A DNA stretch of 64,000 nt. It comes from Ophioceras dolichostomum (taxonomy: Eukaryota > Ascomycota > Sordariomycetes > Magnaporthales > Ophioceraceae). The DNA is taken from positions 1-64,000 of the forward strand of contig PYST01000198.1 of NCBI GenBank assembly GCA_003049485.1, read 5' to 3'. Every line of letters begins with the position of its first letter. Positions within the stretch are counted from its first letter, which is position 1. Below the pieces are notes generated by a model. The model was not told where the DNA came from, did not search any database, and saw only the letters and a program-made list of their open reading frames with translations. Made by a program: the position numbers and the translations under genes. Positions 24,401-34,582 of the stretch are shown here, piece after piece.

Positions 24401-26073
24401 CGATCGCCTTGTCGATGTGAGCCGCGGCCTCGCCCAGCTTCTGGCTCGACCTGCCCAGCGGGACCGAGTCCGCGCCCGAGTCCGCGTCCGAGTCCTCGTC
24501 GACGGAGACATCGGTTTTGAGGACGATCGCGTAGAGATTGTGAATGAGGGCCTGCTGGCTGTCGACGAGCGTTTCCTCGCTCAGGGTCTCCTTGCAGAGA
24601 TCGTAAGCTCGTCGAGACGGATCGATGCGTTTGAGGATCTCGACACGTGTTCTCAAGCCGTTTATCAAGGCGACGGTGCTGATAAACCTCTCCTTGCCCC
24701 CTTTGGGCAACAGGCCCCTCAACTCCTCGTTGACGACGATCGAATCCTCAACCTCGTGGATGGTTGGGGGGGACCCGGCGAGGACGTGGTTGAACCGAGC
24801 CGTCAGGCACCAAGAGTACCCACGCAGCATCTCTAGGCGACCGGGGCCTTCTAGAGGGGAGAGCGCACGGGCCTCGGCGAACAGCGAGATGCTGCGGTCG
24901 AGGTCGGCCGGGACCCTGCCGCTGTTGTACCGCCACATGAATCAGGTGGCCAGACGGGTCGTCGACTCGCCCGAACGCAGCTCCTTCCACCAGGAGACTA
25001 GGCGCTGCAGGTCCTCGGCCGCGGTCGTCGCGTGGAAACGTCGGGACACCACCTGGAAGGCGACGTGCAGCACGTGGCCACGCTCCGCATGGGCGGTGCT
25101 AGGAACCAGCCGCACAGCCTCCTCCACGGCCTCTATGGCTGTGTCGAGGTCGTGCTTCGTCAGGGGCGAGCACGAGCACTGATCCGGCGAGCTTTCGTAG
25201 AATGAGAGGGCGTTTTCGGCAAGAGACGTGAGCTTGCGTGGCTTTGCCGGGTCGTCCTCTCCGGCCAAGCCAGCCAAGCCAGCGCCGCCGGCTCGGATGC
25301 TGTGGATGGCGGCATCGAGGTCTTTGAGGTATTCGCGGGCCCCCACGTCAGGCCCGTGTCCAACGTCGTGGTGTTGCCCTGTGTGCGGCAGGAGGGTCTC
25401 CGCGGTGGCGTACGACGCTGTGGCTCGGTCTAGCAGCGCCGCATCGTTTGTGGCTTTGTAGCCCGCGAAGAACAGTCGAGCAAGATTGGAATAGCTGGTT
25501 GGACTGTCCCTGAGGTCCTCGGGGGCGTTCGGCATTGCCAGGGCCTGGCAGACGTGCGCGATGGCCAGCGCAAGGTTCTCAGGCTGGCCCCCAGTAGCGC
25601 CGTACCGCAGCCAGTGCAGAGTTCCGAGGTTCGATGCAAGGACCGCTGCTGCTGGGGGCAACGTGTCGCCGAGGCCGGCCTCTGGCCGCACCTCGGCCTC
25701 GCCGGTGTTGATGCCTACGTCCAGGTCCGTGGTGTCGTTGTTGGCCGCGCCGACGAGTCGATGTCTCGCATGGAGCAAGCCCAGGAACTGGCCGACGACG
25801 TCGGCGCGGTGGAGATCATGCGCCGGGACGCTGTTGACTCCCCAGCGGGCGATCTCGATGGCCATGTCTAGGTCAGAGCCGGAGCCATTTATGCGCATAC
25901 GAGCGTGCGTAATTGCATCAAGGGCCTCCTCGCCCGTCAGCCTGGAAGTCAGTCAGTATCATCCGGCTCTTTCGGCCGCACGGGTTACTTCAGTGCCGTT
26001 GTTGCGGACTCAGGGGTACATTTGCTACAGAACTGTCCGGGGCTTACAGGGTACCGCTATCACTGTCGGGCAT
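21475..26073 (-). pseudogene. TPR-CHAT caspase-like peptidase gene, broken
   Basis: Exon 1 is 26073-26048. A 106-nt intron (GTAAGC donor, CTGAC branch, CAG acceptor) leads to a long exon 25941-21475. The coding span would be about 1497 codons: many TPR-like repeats (phrases such as ADLDRSISLFAEA and ADLDEAIRIAEDLL), then a C-terminal CHAT domain with catalytic His in LLHFAGHG (22199-22197) and Cys in YLSACLT (22041-22039). Three lesions interrupt it: in-frame TGA at 24944-24942, in-frame TGA at 24386-24384, and a one-base loss in a C run at about 22171-22180 between the His and Cys codons. Frame and homology resume after each, and the length becomes divisible by three if one base is restored. 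CHAT proteins are caspase/separase-clan peptidases, often linked to regulated cell death. As written, only truncated products are possible. Sequencing error could explain the indel, less easily the TGAs. Confidence 0.88.
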
Positions 26074-26954
26074 GGTCGCAATGCCACACTTTGTGGTGTA
26101 ACCGAGGAGGCAATCAGTGACAAGTTTCTTCAGGCGCGGGCTGTGTAGAGGGCGTGGTGCCGCAGGTTGTTTGTTGAGCTGTCTTTGTCCGCACCTTGAA
26201 AAGGCGGAAATCGCTTGCGATATGAGATGCTACGATGACACCAAGAGAGACCAAGAGAGCGAGACGAGAGGCTGGAAAGGAAGGGAAGCGTGGACATGTT
26301 GGGGCCGGGGCCGGGTCAGGTCGAGACGAACAACGTGTGCAAATATCGTCGCAGGCGTCATCAGAGGCTGCTAGATGTGCACGCATCACAGCCCGAAGGT
26401 ATATGTGCCCACACCACCTACATAATATTGGAAATGGCGCACGGCTTGGCCCGAAGACGGCATCTGAAGAAGCTGGTATGTAGGCACCTGTCACTGGGCA
26501 GAAAGTGGGAACCCGACAAGTGCCCTTTTTGAGGCCCGAAAAGAGGGAGCCAAGAGTATTGTATTGGTGGTGGCTGTAGCGCGGGTGTCAGCAGCGCACT
26601 TTTCGAGGGCCGAGAAAGCGAGTAAGGCAAGCTGAGAATATTGCACATTGCTGGTTCAGTGCTATTATTCGTTGATCCTGTGACAACTGTCCGTGATGCC
26701 AAGCACGAGGACGCCCGGGAGATGTTTGGCAAACTGTAATATCGATGCGTTGGCGAGGCTGCACTCGAGCCAGACGCCTTGGTCGCCGCTGCCGCCACTT
26801 GCTCAGCTGGCGTGGATCCCGTCTGCACTTTGCTTTTTGCCGTTTGCCTGTCGCTCGATGCGAACTCCTAGGTACCTAGGTACGTTTAGTTGTTCACCTC
26901 CTCCAGTTGACCAACCCACCTCGCGCAGCGCATCTCGGATCGGAGCTGTTCACC
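26074..26954. promoter_or_regulatory. Bidirectional promoter between CHAT and caspase genes
   Basis: About 880 bp separate the two divergent start codons and contain no gene of their own. A perfect 14-bp palindrome CCTAGGTACCTAGG lies at 26867-26880, about 75 bp before the caspase start. A similar block occurs just past that gene's stop. Shared regulation is inferred from the divergent arrangement only. Confidence 0.5.
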
Positions 26955-29197
26955 ATGGAGCCGCCCACCCCGACCGCAACCACCGCCACCACCACCGCCA
27001 CCGCAAAGGAGCCGCCCGGGGCTTGCACCCACTGGGCGGTGCTCATCGGAGTCGGCATCAACTTCAAGCAAAACGACGACGGCGGTAGAACAGACCAATG
27101 CGCCAAGGGTGTGGCCGCCGACATCGACGTGGTCAGGGACTTCCTCGAGGCGACGCACCCGTCGCACGTCCGGATCGACCGGCTCACGGCCACGAGGAGG
27201 CCCTCGCCGGGGAACCACGACATGTATGATCCAGTTGAGTCGTCCTCGCTGCCGACGCTGGAGAACGTCGAGGCCAAGCTGCTCGAGGTCTTGGAGAGCG
27301 CTGATCGTGGGACCAAGCACGTCTACATTCACTTCACGGGCCACGGAGCGCGGGACCCGCAGTCAGGCCTCTTCGGGCTCGTGCTCTACGACAGGCGCGG
27401 CGCGGTGAACCTGTGAGGCGTCATACTTGCGCATCGGTACCTGAAGCCGATGGTGGAGAAGGGGGTCACCGTGACCCTCGTCCTGGACTGCTGTTTCTCA
27501 GCAAGTGTCGACAGGACCGACGACACCGACGACACCCCGTGCCGACCCCGGTCTATCGCGTATGACCCCGCCATGGATAGGGAGGTCGACGGGTTCGAGG
27601 CCCAGAGCGGCGACCACGGTGAGGAGTCCGGGACTGGCAGCGGGATGCGCGATGGCTCCCTCGACCTCCAGTGGATCTTGGACCCGCAAGGGTACACCAT
27701 CATCGCGGCATGCGACCCCGACGACGAGGCCCGCGCCATGGTTCCCCACGGCAGCGCCGACCCGGCTGAGGGGGATTGGCGGGGGGCCCTAACGCACTTC
27801 CTCTACCGGTCGCTGGAGCAGCTCGAACAGACGGGCGCGCAGATCACCACACAGACGCTCCTCCAGCACCTGCAGTCCCTGTTCAACATCCATCTCCCTA
27901 GCCAGACGCCCACGATGTACGGCAAGTCCGGAACCACTTTCTTCCAATGCCTCGTCGGGGTTCCAACCGCGGCCTGGTGTCCATCTTCTACAGCCCGCCT
28001 GACGAACTCGGGGTGCGACGTCTCGTGCTCAACGCCGGCGGCCACCGGGGGGTCCACGTGGGTGACGAGTACGATACGGTCGAGTTCTTCGAGCCCGATA
28101 CCGGTCGAACCCACACATCAACATCAGGTCAGGAGCTGTCGCCCCCCGTCCGACTGAAGGTCGTCAACGTAGGGGGCCTTCAGTCGGAGCTAGAGGCGGT
28201 CAACCTCACCCGTGGCACAGCAGGGGGGTTGAGAGAGACGAACAAGAGCAGCTGGAAGGGTAAGCTGGCGACCTCGTTCTCCCCACACCGGACAAAGGTG
28301 GATGCCTCCCAGCTCTCGGACAGGGACAAAGCAGCGTTGGTTGAGGAGGCCAATGCTCACTACCCCTACCTCGACCTCTTCTGCGGAACCTCCGGCGAGG
28401 GGGCGGGAAGCTCCTGCTTCTTCCGTGTGGATGCTGCTCCCGGCGAGCAAGACGGCACTGGCGGCGGCTACGAAATCTGCGTCGGAGATGTCCCGTGCGA
28501 CTCCTTCCTAATGCCCGAGACGCTGTGGCAATGCACGGCCACGGAGCTGGCAAAGGTGCTCGGGCACCTGGCCATGTACAAGTTCTTCGAGAGCATCGAG
28601 AACCGGGCCCCGGACCCGGGCTTCGAGGGCTCCTTCGTGCTGGAGCCGGTCCACACTGACCGTTCTGTGCACAACCCGGGCCCGGACGGCCGGTACGAAG
28701 TGGCGCACGAGAGCAAGTGGCACCTGAGGATCACCAACCACGACCCGTCCGAGACGCTCTACGTGGCCCTCTTCAATCTCCGCCCGTCGTGGGAGATCCG
28801 CAACCTCATGGCCGGGGGCGGTGGGTGCGGCTGCTGGTCTGTGCCCCCGGCGACGACGACCGCCAGCGGTCGCAACATCCAGACAATGTCTCCCCTGATG
28901 AGGGTGCCCGACTACCTCCGCAACCGGGAACGGCCCCGCTGCGACGACGTCATGAAGGTCTTCGTCACCAGCATGGCGTCCGGCTCCTCCCCTTTCTTCT
29001 CGCTCCCCAGGCTGCGCGATATCTTCCAGGCTGGGGCCGCCGAAGACCGCCACGGCGCGGGCCTCCCTATCCTCTTGGATCGTTTCACTCAGGGGCTTGG
29101 GATCACGACGGGGCTCAGGGGGGACGACGGCGGCGGCGGCGGCAAGCTGGGGAAATGGTCCTCCAGGAATTTCTTAATAAGGACTTCTGTGTCGTAG
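26955..29197 (+). pseudogene. Caspase-like (metacaspase/C14-type) protein gene, broken
   Basis: Single-exon reading from ATG 26955, with a short Pro/Thr/Ala-rich N terminus. The p20-like caspase domain has WAVLIGVGINF, the catalytic His in YIHFTGHGAR (codon 27342-27344) and the catalytic Cys in LVLDCCFSAS (Cys codons at 27489-27494). A C-terminal region of over 400 residues includes HLRITNHDPSETLYVALFNL, which resembles the beta-rich tails of other fungal caspase-domain proteins. Two lesions are visible. A TGA at 27414-27416 lies between the His and Cys codons, with the same frame continuing as GVILAHRYLKPMVEKG. A one-base loss occurs in a G run near 27955-27960, after which the frame shifts but coding resumes. 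With one base restored the span is 748 codons. The family acts in proteolysis and programmed cell death. It is divergent from the equally damaged TPR-CHAT gene. Confidence 0.88.
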
Positions 29198-29236
29198 CTG
29201 GACCAGTCGCGGACGGAGGACACGACGAGGTCCTTC

Positions 29237-29285
29237 AGAGCTAGATAGGTACCTAGGTAGGTACCTTGGTATGTAGGTAGGTATA
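29237..29285. repeat. Cluster of TAGGTA/TACCTA motifs
   Basis: A run of overlapping TAGGTACCTAGGTAGGTACC-like units lies between the convergent caspase and small acidic protein genes. The same motif occurs upstream of the caspase gene (26867-26880) and at many intergenic sites in the window. Confidence 0.7.
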
Positions 29286-29293
29286 CAAACACG

Positions 29294-29794
29294 CTAGTTC
29301 GGCGCAAGCTCAAGATCATCATCCCCGAACGTTTCTCCAACCTTCGCTTTGGCATAGGCAGTGTCACACAGCGTGTACCTGTACGCCTTGGTGGTCTCGT
29401 CCTTGGTCACGGTCTCGATGAGAAAAGGGCCCTCGGCGCTCCCCTTGATCGTAACCTTGGCGAGCGGCGAAAACTTGCTTGCCTCGTCACCGTTAAACGG
29501 CTTGCGTCCATCATCGGGGAAAATGAACACTTCCTCCTCGTCTTCCTGCTGCTGGCTAAACTCGAGGGGGGAGGGGGGGATGAAGTGTTGGTATAAGCCT
29601 GTCTTACTCCCATCGTCGCGATGCTGAGTAGCGTAGCGGCTGTGCAGGTGAAGGTGAAGGACAGGCACGGGTGGTGCTTCTTACTTGACGGGCTGCTGGC
29701 CCGAGGGTGTGGCTTCCTCTGGGTTCTTGACGAGATCCGTCTTCTCTATCTCTTGGTCGGCCGGCGTCTCCTCGAGCACGTTGTTTGAGGACAT
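29294..29794 (-). CDS. Small acidic hypothetical protein
   Basis: Two exons, 29794-29685 and 29639-29294, are joined by a 45-nt intron (GTAAGA donor, GCACAG acceptor, phase 2) to give about 151 residues. The N terminus is Glu/Asp-rich and probably disordered. The C-terminal half (SPLAKVTIKGSAEGPFLIE and YRYTLCD...DDDLELA) looks like a small beta-barrel, similar in rhythm to short fungal proteins that carry a GPY/F-I-x-x-V motif. That resemblance is from memory and unproven. There is no signal peptide or membrane segment. It is convergent with the caspase-like pseudogene, about 96 bp apart. The open frame is intact, unlike its neighbour. A role linked to the caspase/CHAT pair would be inference from position only. 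Confidence 0.6.
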
Positions 29795-30461
29795 GTTGAA
29801 GACAGTAGTTTCCGGTCCTTGTGGGTAGGTAGTATCTGTTTGTAGTTTGATCGTTGGTACGCGTGAGAGGCAAGGGCGGCTAGATGAGAGGGACGGTCAA
29901 TGTATTGTAGGCAGGCGCTTGGGCGACACCGTGAGCCTCGAGCTAAGGATCCTCGCCTAGCGGTTGCAATTGTCCCGATGTTTATATCTGGGTATGAATA
30001 GCGGGGCAGGGGGCCGGGAGTGCAAGTCCGCCTCGTCGGGCAGCGAGTGCAAATCTGCTTCGTCGGGCAGCGAGTGAGAGACAGTAGGCGGTCCATTTCG
30101 AGCCTAAACGATGCCAAGGACGAACTCCTCATGTGCACAAAGTAAAGCCCGCAGGTGGCAGCGGCTGAGCCCTCCATGCAGTGGTAGGCAGCCCGACACT
30201 GAAAGTGTCCGCACATAGCCTGACGCCCTGCGGCTCTCGGTCGCACTTTTTCGTGATCCTTTGGGCCCCCGATGCTTTCCTTGCTTTCTCGGCCCTCTTC
30301 TCTTCCATCATAGACCGCGTGACTGCCGCGATCGGTTGCCTCTCTCCGTCCGAGACCGACTATCACCGAGACCATAGAGATTTTCGGATCTCGTGAAGCC
30401 AGTCCCAGTCTCACAGAAGCGAGCCACATGAGCGACCGCTCCGTCTTCGCCGAGAAAGAAA
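29795..30461. other. Intergenic region upstream of two divergent genes
   Basis: The region lies between the small acidic protein gene (minus) and the DUF6594 gene (plus), and presumably holds both promoters. It contains a near-duplicate of about 30 bp at 30020-30075 (GTGCAAGTCCGCCTCGTCGG versus GTGCAAATCTGCTTCGTCGG). No other structure is seen. Confidence 0.5.
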
Positions 30462-31884
30462 ATGGCTGACACCGCTAACCTTGAGCTTGGAGTTGTGGGA
30501 GGAATGCCTATCGCACCTTCACCCTCCCCCTCCCTCCAAGCAGTCGGAGCCTGGTCTTCGGCGACGTTCCGGTTCTGTGCTGGGCTTATCAGACAGCCGA
30601 GATGGCGATGTGGTCGGGATCAAAACCGGCAGCCACTTTTACAAAGTGAGGGTCCTCATATAACCACGGCTCTTAGCCAACGAGGGAATCAGTCAACTGA
30701 GTTGAGAACCTTAACAGTTGAGGACTGCCCTCCCGGATACCCCCGGTTTGCCGCGTTCATGGCGGCGCACGAGTCCTTCCAGGTGGTCCGGCGCTTCACC
30801 CAGCTGCGGACGCGCCTCCTGCTGCTGAGCCAGGACCGGGTAGCCGGGTTGGAGAAGGAGCTGGACAGGATCGATCGGGACGAGCCCTCCCCCGTATTTC
30901 TTGCGAGTCGGCGTATAGATCAGAACGAAGAGAGGCGCTCAATCCTCGCCAGTCTTGGGGATGCTCTAAAGAACCACGGTGAGTCATCGGCGTCCGTCTC
31001 TCCGGGGTCCATAACTTAGCAAGTAATGAGTATCGATTGCTCCGCGTTTCCGTTCACATGGAGTTTCCCCTTCCGAGGGTGCCTGGCTTAACTATACCAT
31101 GAGCCAGTGCGTTGAGAGTTTGTACAGTGGCTCACGAATGGGCTTCGTGCTGACACAATATGTGTCACCAGATGACCTCGTGCAAAGGAGCGCATACGTG
31201 CTGGGACACAGACCAGTGAGAGCCCGAGACGTGGGCAGCGTTGCGCGCACGGCGAGCAGCTGCATCTGCAGTGACGAGGCGGCATATCTTGACCGCCGAG
31301 AGGATCTGGCATGCCTCTCGGCTAGGAAGGACGGCATCATAAGATGGTTGGAGGAGTTCGTGGCCGAAAAGATGCTTGATCTTCGAAGGGTGAGTCTGGT
31401 GCTATTAACAGGGAACGGGACCGTCGTCGAGAGAAAGAGCAGCAACAGGAACTAAAATAAGTAACTGAACAGCATTCCTGCCCAAACATTTCTAGAAACA
31501 GCCGGATCCGCATCTATTCTCGCGACGACACGGTCACCGTCGCACGCGCACTCCTTACCCCTTTCCTGCTCCTTCTGGTCCTGGTGCCGGCGCTGGTGTG
31601 CACCGCCATTGCGGGGATGGCGGCACGGCTTGTCATCGTGGTCACCGCCGTGAGCATCTTCCTGACTGTGCTGTCGCTCCTAACGAGGTGCAAAACTGTG
31701 GAGCTCGCCATGGCTGGGGCAACGTAAGTGCCTACCTACCTTTTACTCCATGCCCGCTCGAAAGACCCGGGAGTGCTGATATCACTGTTCCTGACTCGTA
31801 ACCCCCACATGACATTTGTCCAGGTATGCCACCGTTCTGGTCGTGTTTATAACTGGGTCCGGGGCTGAATCCAGGTCTCGGTAA
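30462..31884 (+). CDS. DUF6594 membrane protein
   Basis: The family is recognised from GYPRFAAFMAAHESFQVVRRF, which resembles the DUF6594 start. A coiled Leu/Glu-rich segment (LLLLSQDRVAGLEKELDRID), HDDLVQRSAYVLG and a C terminus with about three membrane helices (LLTPFLLLLVLVPALVCTAI and following) complete the match. The 3' exons are firm: ending 30978, then 31172-31389, 31473-31723 and 31824-31884, with phase-matched GT-AG introns. The 5' end is not settled. The frame opened by ATG 30462 looks natural only to about 30530. A different frame (SEPGLRRRSGSVLGLSDSRD) looks coding up to a donor at 30646. A frameshift in the C/T-rich tract near 30520-30540, or an extra intron, would reconcile them. 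The molecular function is unknown. Relatives are abundant in fungal genomes. Confidence 0.65.
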
Positions 31885-33232
31885 TGGAGCAAACTCCCTT
31901 AACGTGGACGAAGCCTGCTTGGAAGGCCTGATTCATCCACTGACGTTCAAGTTCGCTGTCTGAGCATCAATGAGCGAGGGTCTGAGCTAGGGCGGCGATG
32001 CTGACTAACCGAGGCGGGCGGGAAAAATAGCCAATTCACATACCTGAAAACATTTCCGTGTCATCTGAGCACCGTCATACTCAGAGGGCGAGGGTGTTTC
32101 GCAGGAAAGGGGCTACAACGTTGTACATCCAGGGCTGTCGAGCAGGGGATCAACTTTTGTCCGCATTCTGCAAGGTGTCGGGATGGGGAGGCAAGTATCA
32201 GTATTCTCATATATCAGAAATGGACGTACTATTCTGAAGGCTCGTGAGCAAAAAATTATTTGAAGTTGGAAAGCTGAGATCCGATGGCGTTTCTTTAATC
32301 CGTCCGTCCCCCATCTCTCGGTTGTTGTTGTCACTAGAGAGAATCGACTTGAACCATGCCCGTGGCGGCGGATTCCGCCCGAGAGACGATCTCGCTGGAG
32401 CTCGGATTTGGACTAGAAATGGCTCGATGGTAACGGGAAGTGATGGATTCAGGAAAGGGAAGAAGGGCAGGACCCAAACCGGCTCAAGGTCGGCAAAACT
32501 CTGAGAGGAGGAACCGCACCTACCGTCCAATGTCCATGCGTTCCCTCCCAGAGATCCGGGTATAATTTACTATCAAGATTGATGGGAGCTGCAGCAAGTA
32601 TTGGCGGGATTTGCACGCCGATACTGTCATGTGGACGGTCTCTTCGCTGTGCCACAGGTTCACAACCCACAGAAGAGCCCGCCGAAGCCAGAAGAGGCAT
32701 GTGCGGGGGTGTCAAGGGTGTCACGGCCAACACAGCCAGCACAAATCGGCAGTTCAACCGGAGCCCTTCAATTGGCGAATGGGACCTGTGATGCGGGCAC
32801 GGCTTGCCATCCATGTCATCCATGGGTCATCTATGGATTTTCACTCGCATGTAGCTGCATCAGCGTCTCGTTCGCAGTCCCGTCCATCGTCACTCATTCA
32901 TAATTTGGGGGAACCAGCGGGGATCGATGCGGACGCAATGCTAGAACGGCTAGACGACGGGTCGGGGTTGCCAAAGAGCGACGTTAGTCCGAGAGTCCCT
33001 CCTTCTTATGATGCCGTACCCCCCGAGTCGCCGCGGACCGGATCTGGTGCAGTGACAGGTCGTGGTTGCCTCATTTTCTTTCCCTTTTTTTGGGCAAACC
33101 CTGCTTGTCGTACAGCGAAGGTCTGGAGGAGATACGGAAAACACAACCAAAACGTGTTTGTGTCCGTGGGAGATACAGAGAGATAGAGGTAGCAGCGGAC
33201 TGGACAAGAAGGAACACCAGCACCACAGCATC
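31885..33232. other. Intergenic region, no gene seen
   Basis: About 1.35 kb between the DUF6594 gene and the FAD monooxygenase, both on the plus strand. Short open frames occur on both strands but none shows a domain or credible splicing. The last 200 bp are the probable promoter and leader of the monooxygenase. Confidence 0.6.
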
Positions 33233-34582
33233 ATGTCCGACACTGCAGAGGCCCAACAGTTTCCGCGGCTTCCGCCGTCGGGCATCAAAGTCATCGTGGT
33301 CGGTGCCGGTTTCTCGGGCATTGCAGCAGCGATCGACTGCGACCGTAAAGGCCACCAGGTGACGCTGTTCGAGAAGGTGGACGACATCGAGGAGGTGCAG
33401 AGGATCGGGGACATCATCAGCTTCGACCCCAATGGCAGCTGCGCGTTCGAGCGATGGCCGGGGGTGATCCCGGAGCTGATGAAGATCGTGCGCCACACCG
33501 ACTACCTGGACCTGTGGGACTGGAAGGGCAACTTTGTCACGCGGCAGTCGTTCGCCCCCGAGCGGCGCTGGGGGAGACGCATCAACGGCCACAGGGGCAA
33601 GATCCACTCCATCATCTACCAGCACGCCGTGGCCAGGGGGATCGACATCCGGCTGGGTAGTCGAGTGACCGATTATTTCGAGGGCGACGATAAGGCCGGG
33701 GTGGTGGTCAACGGCGGCGAGCGCTATGAGGCCGACGTCGTGCTGGCGGGCGAGGGCGTGCGTTCACGCGGCCGTAAGATCGTGTTGGGTTCCGAGGATA
33801 ACCCGCGCTCGTCTGGGTACGCCGTCTACCGCGCGTGGTTCCCGTCTCACGAGGTGGCCAAAAACTCGATCATCCGCCACATGGTGGTCAACGGCGACAC
33901 GCACCAGGGGTTCATCGGCAAGGACATCCACTTCCTGGCGTCGTCCATCGCCAACGGCACCGAGATCAACTGGGTTTTCACCCACATCGACGACGGCAAC
34001 ATCGAAGAAAGCTGGCAGTTCCCCGGCAAGGTCGAAGAGGCTCTCAAATACCTCGAGGGCTGGTGTCCGCAGGTAATAGAGCTGGTCAAGTCCACGCCGA
34101 AGAACGGGCGACTGATCGACCACAAGCTCGTCTACCGCGACCCGCTGCCGACCTTCATCAGCCCCAAGGCTCGCATCGCCCTCATTGGCGACGCCGCTCA
34201 TCCCTTCCTACCCACCTCGATCCAGGGCGCCAGCCAGTCGATGGAGGACGGCTCTACGCTCGCGGTGTGCCTCGAGCTCTCCGGTAAAGACAAGATACCC
34301 TTGGCCCTCCGTGCGTATGAGAAGATACGCTACGAGCGCGTGCACCGAGCCCAAGCTACCGGCGTGTCGACGCGCGAGCGCTGGCACCGTGCCGACTGGG
34401 ACGAGGTTCGCAGGAATCCGGAGAGCCTGCATCTCGTGCGTGAGGAGTGGCTGCTCAACTTCAACGCCGAGGAGCACGCCTACAAGGTGTACAAGGACGT
34501 CGTCAGGCAGCTGGCCGAGGACGGGGCCGGAAAGGGCAGGGGCGGTGGCGGCGGGGTTGGCAAGGCTGTATCCAAACTGTAG
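33233..34582 (+). CDS. FAD-dependent aromatic-ring/salicylate-hydroxylase-like monooxygenase
   Basis: Intronless, 449 residues, complete. The N-terminal Rossmann motif is IKVIVVGAGFSGIAAAIDC (GxGxxG at residues 24-29), followed by an acidic end to the second strand (FEKVDDIEE). The middle motif is ADVVLAGEGVRSRGRK. The FAD-ribityl motif is ALIGDAAHPFLPTSIQGASQ at about residue 319. Together these define class A flavoprotein monooxygenases, which hydroxylate aromatic or similar substrates with NAD(P)H and O2. There is no signal peptide, so the protein is probably cytosolic. The frame is open about 170 nt upstream, but the ATG at 33233 starts the family-like sequence. The C terminus is Gly-rich. 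The neighbours are unrelated, so no pathway can be named. Confidence 0.9.
   Translation: MSDTAEAQQFPRLPPSGIKVIVVGAGFSGIAAAIDCDRKGHQVTLFEKVDDIEEVQRIGDIISFDPNGSCAFERWPGVIPELMKIVRHTDYLDLWDWKGNFVTRQSFAPERRWGRRINGHRGKIHSIIYQHAVARGIDIRLGSRVTDYFEGDDKAGVVVNGGERYEADVVLAGEGVRSRGRKIVLGSEDNPRSSGYAVYRAWFPSHEVAKNSIIRHMVVNGDTHQGFIGKDIHFLASSIANGTEINWVFTHIDDGNIEESWQFPGKVEEALKYLEGWCPQVIELVKSTPKNGRLIDHKLVYRDPLPTFISPKARIALIGDAAHPFLPTSIQGASQSMEDGSTLAVCLELSGKDKIPLALRAYEKIRYERVHRAQATGVSTRERWHRADWDEVRRNPESLHLVREEWLLNFNAEEHAYKVYKDVVRQLAEDGAGKGRGGGGGVGKAVSKL

Noticed and set aside
24900..24990. A 45-nt intron (GTCGAC...AACAG) removing the TGA at 24942
   Set aside because: It is phase-neutral but would delete residues LATxFMWRYNSG, which fit a TPR helix well, and the donor is poor.
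21475..29197. Repeat-induced point mutation as the cause of the broken peptidase genes
   Set aside because: RIP typically creates many TAA and TAG codons and lowers GC content. Here the genes stay GC-rich, with only three stops, all TGA, plus single-base deletions.
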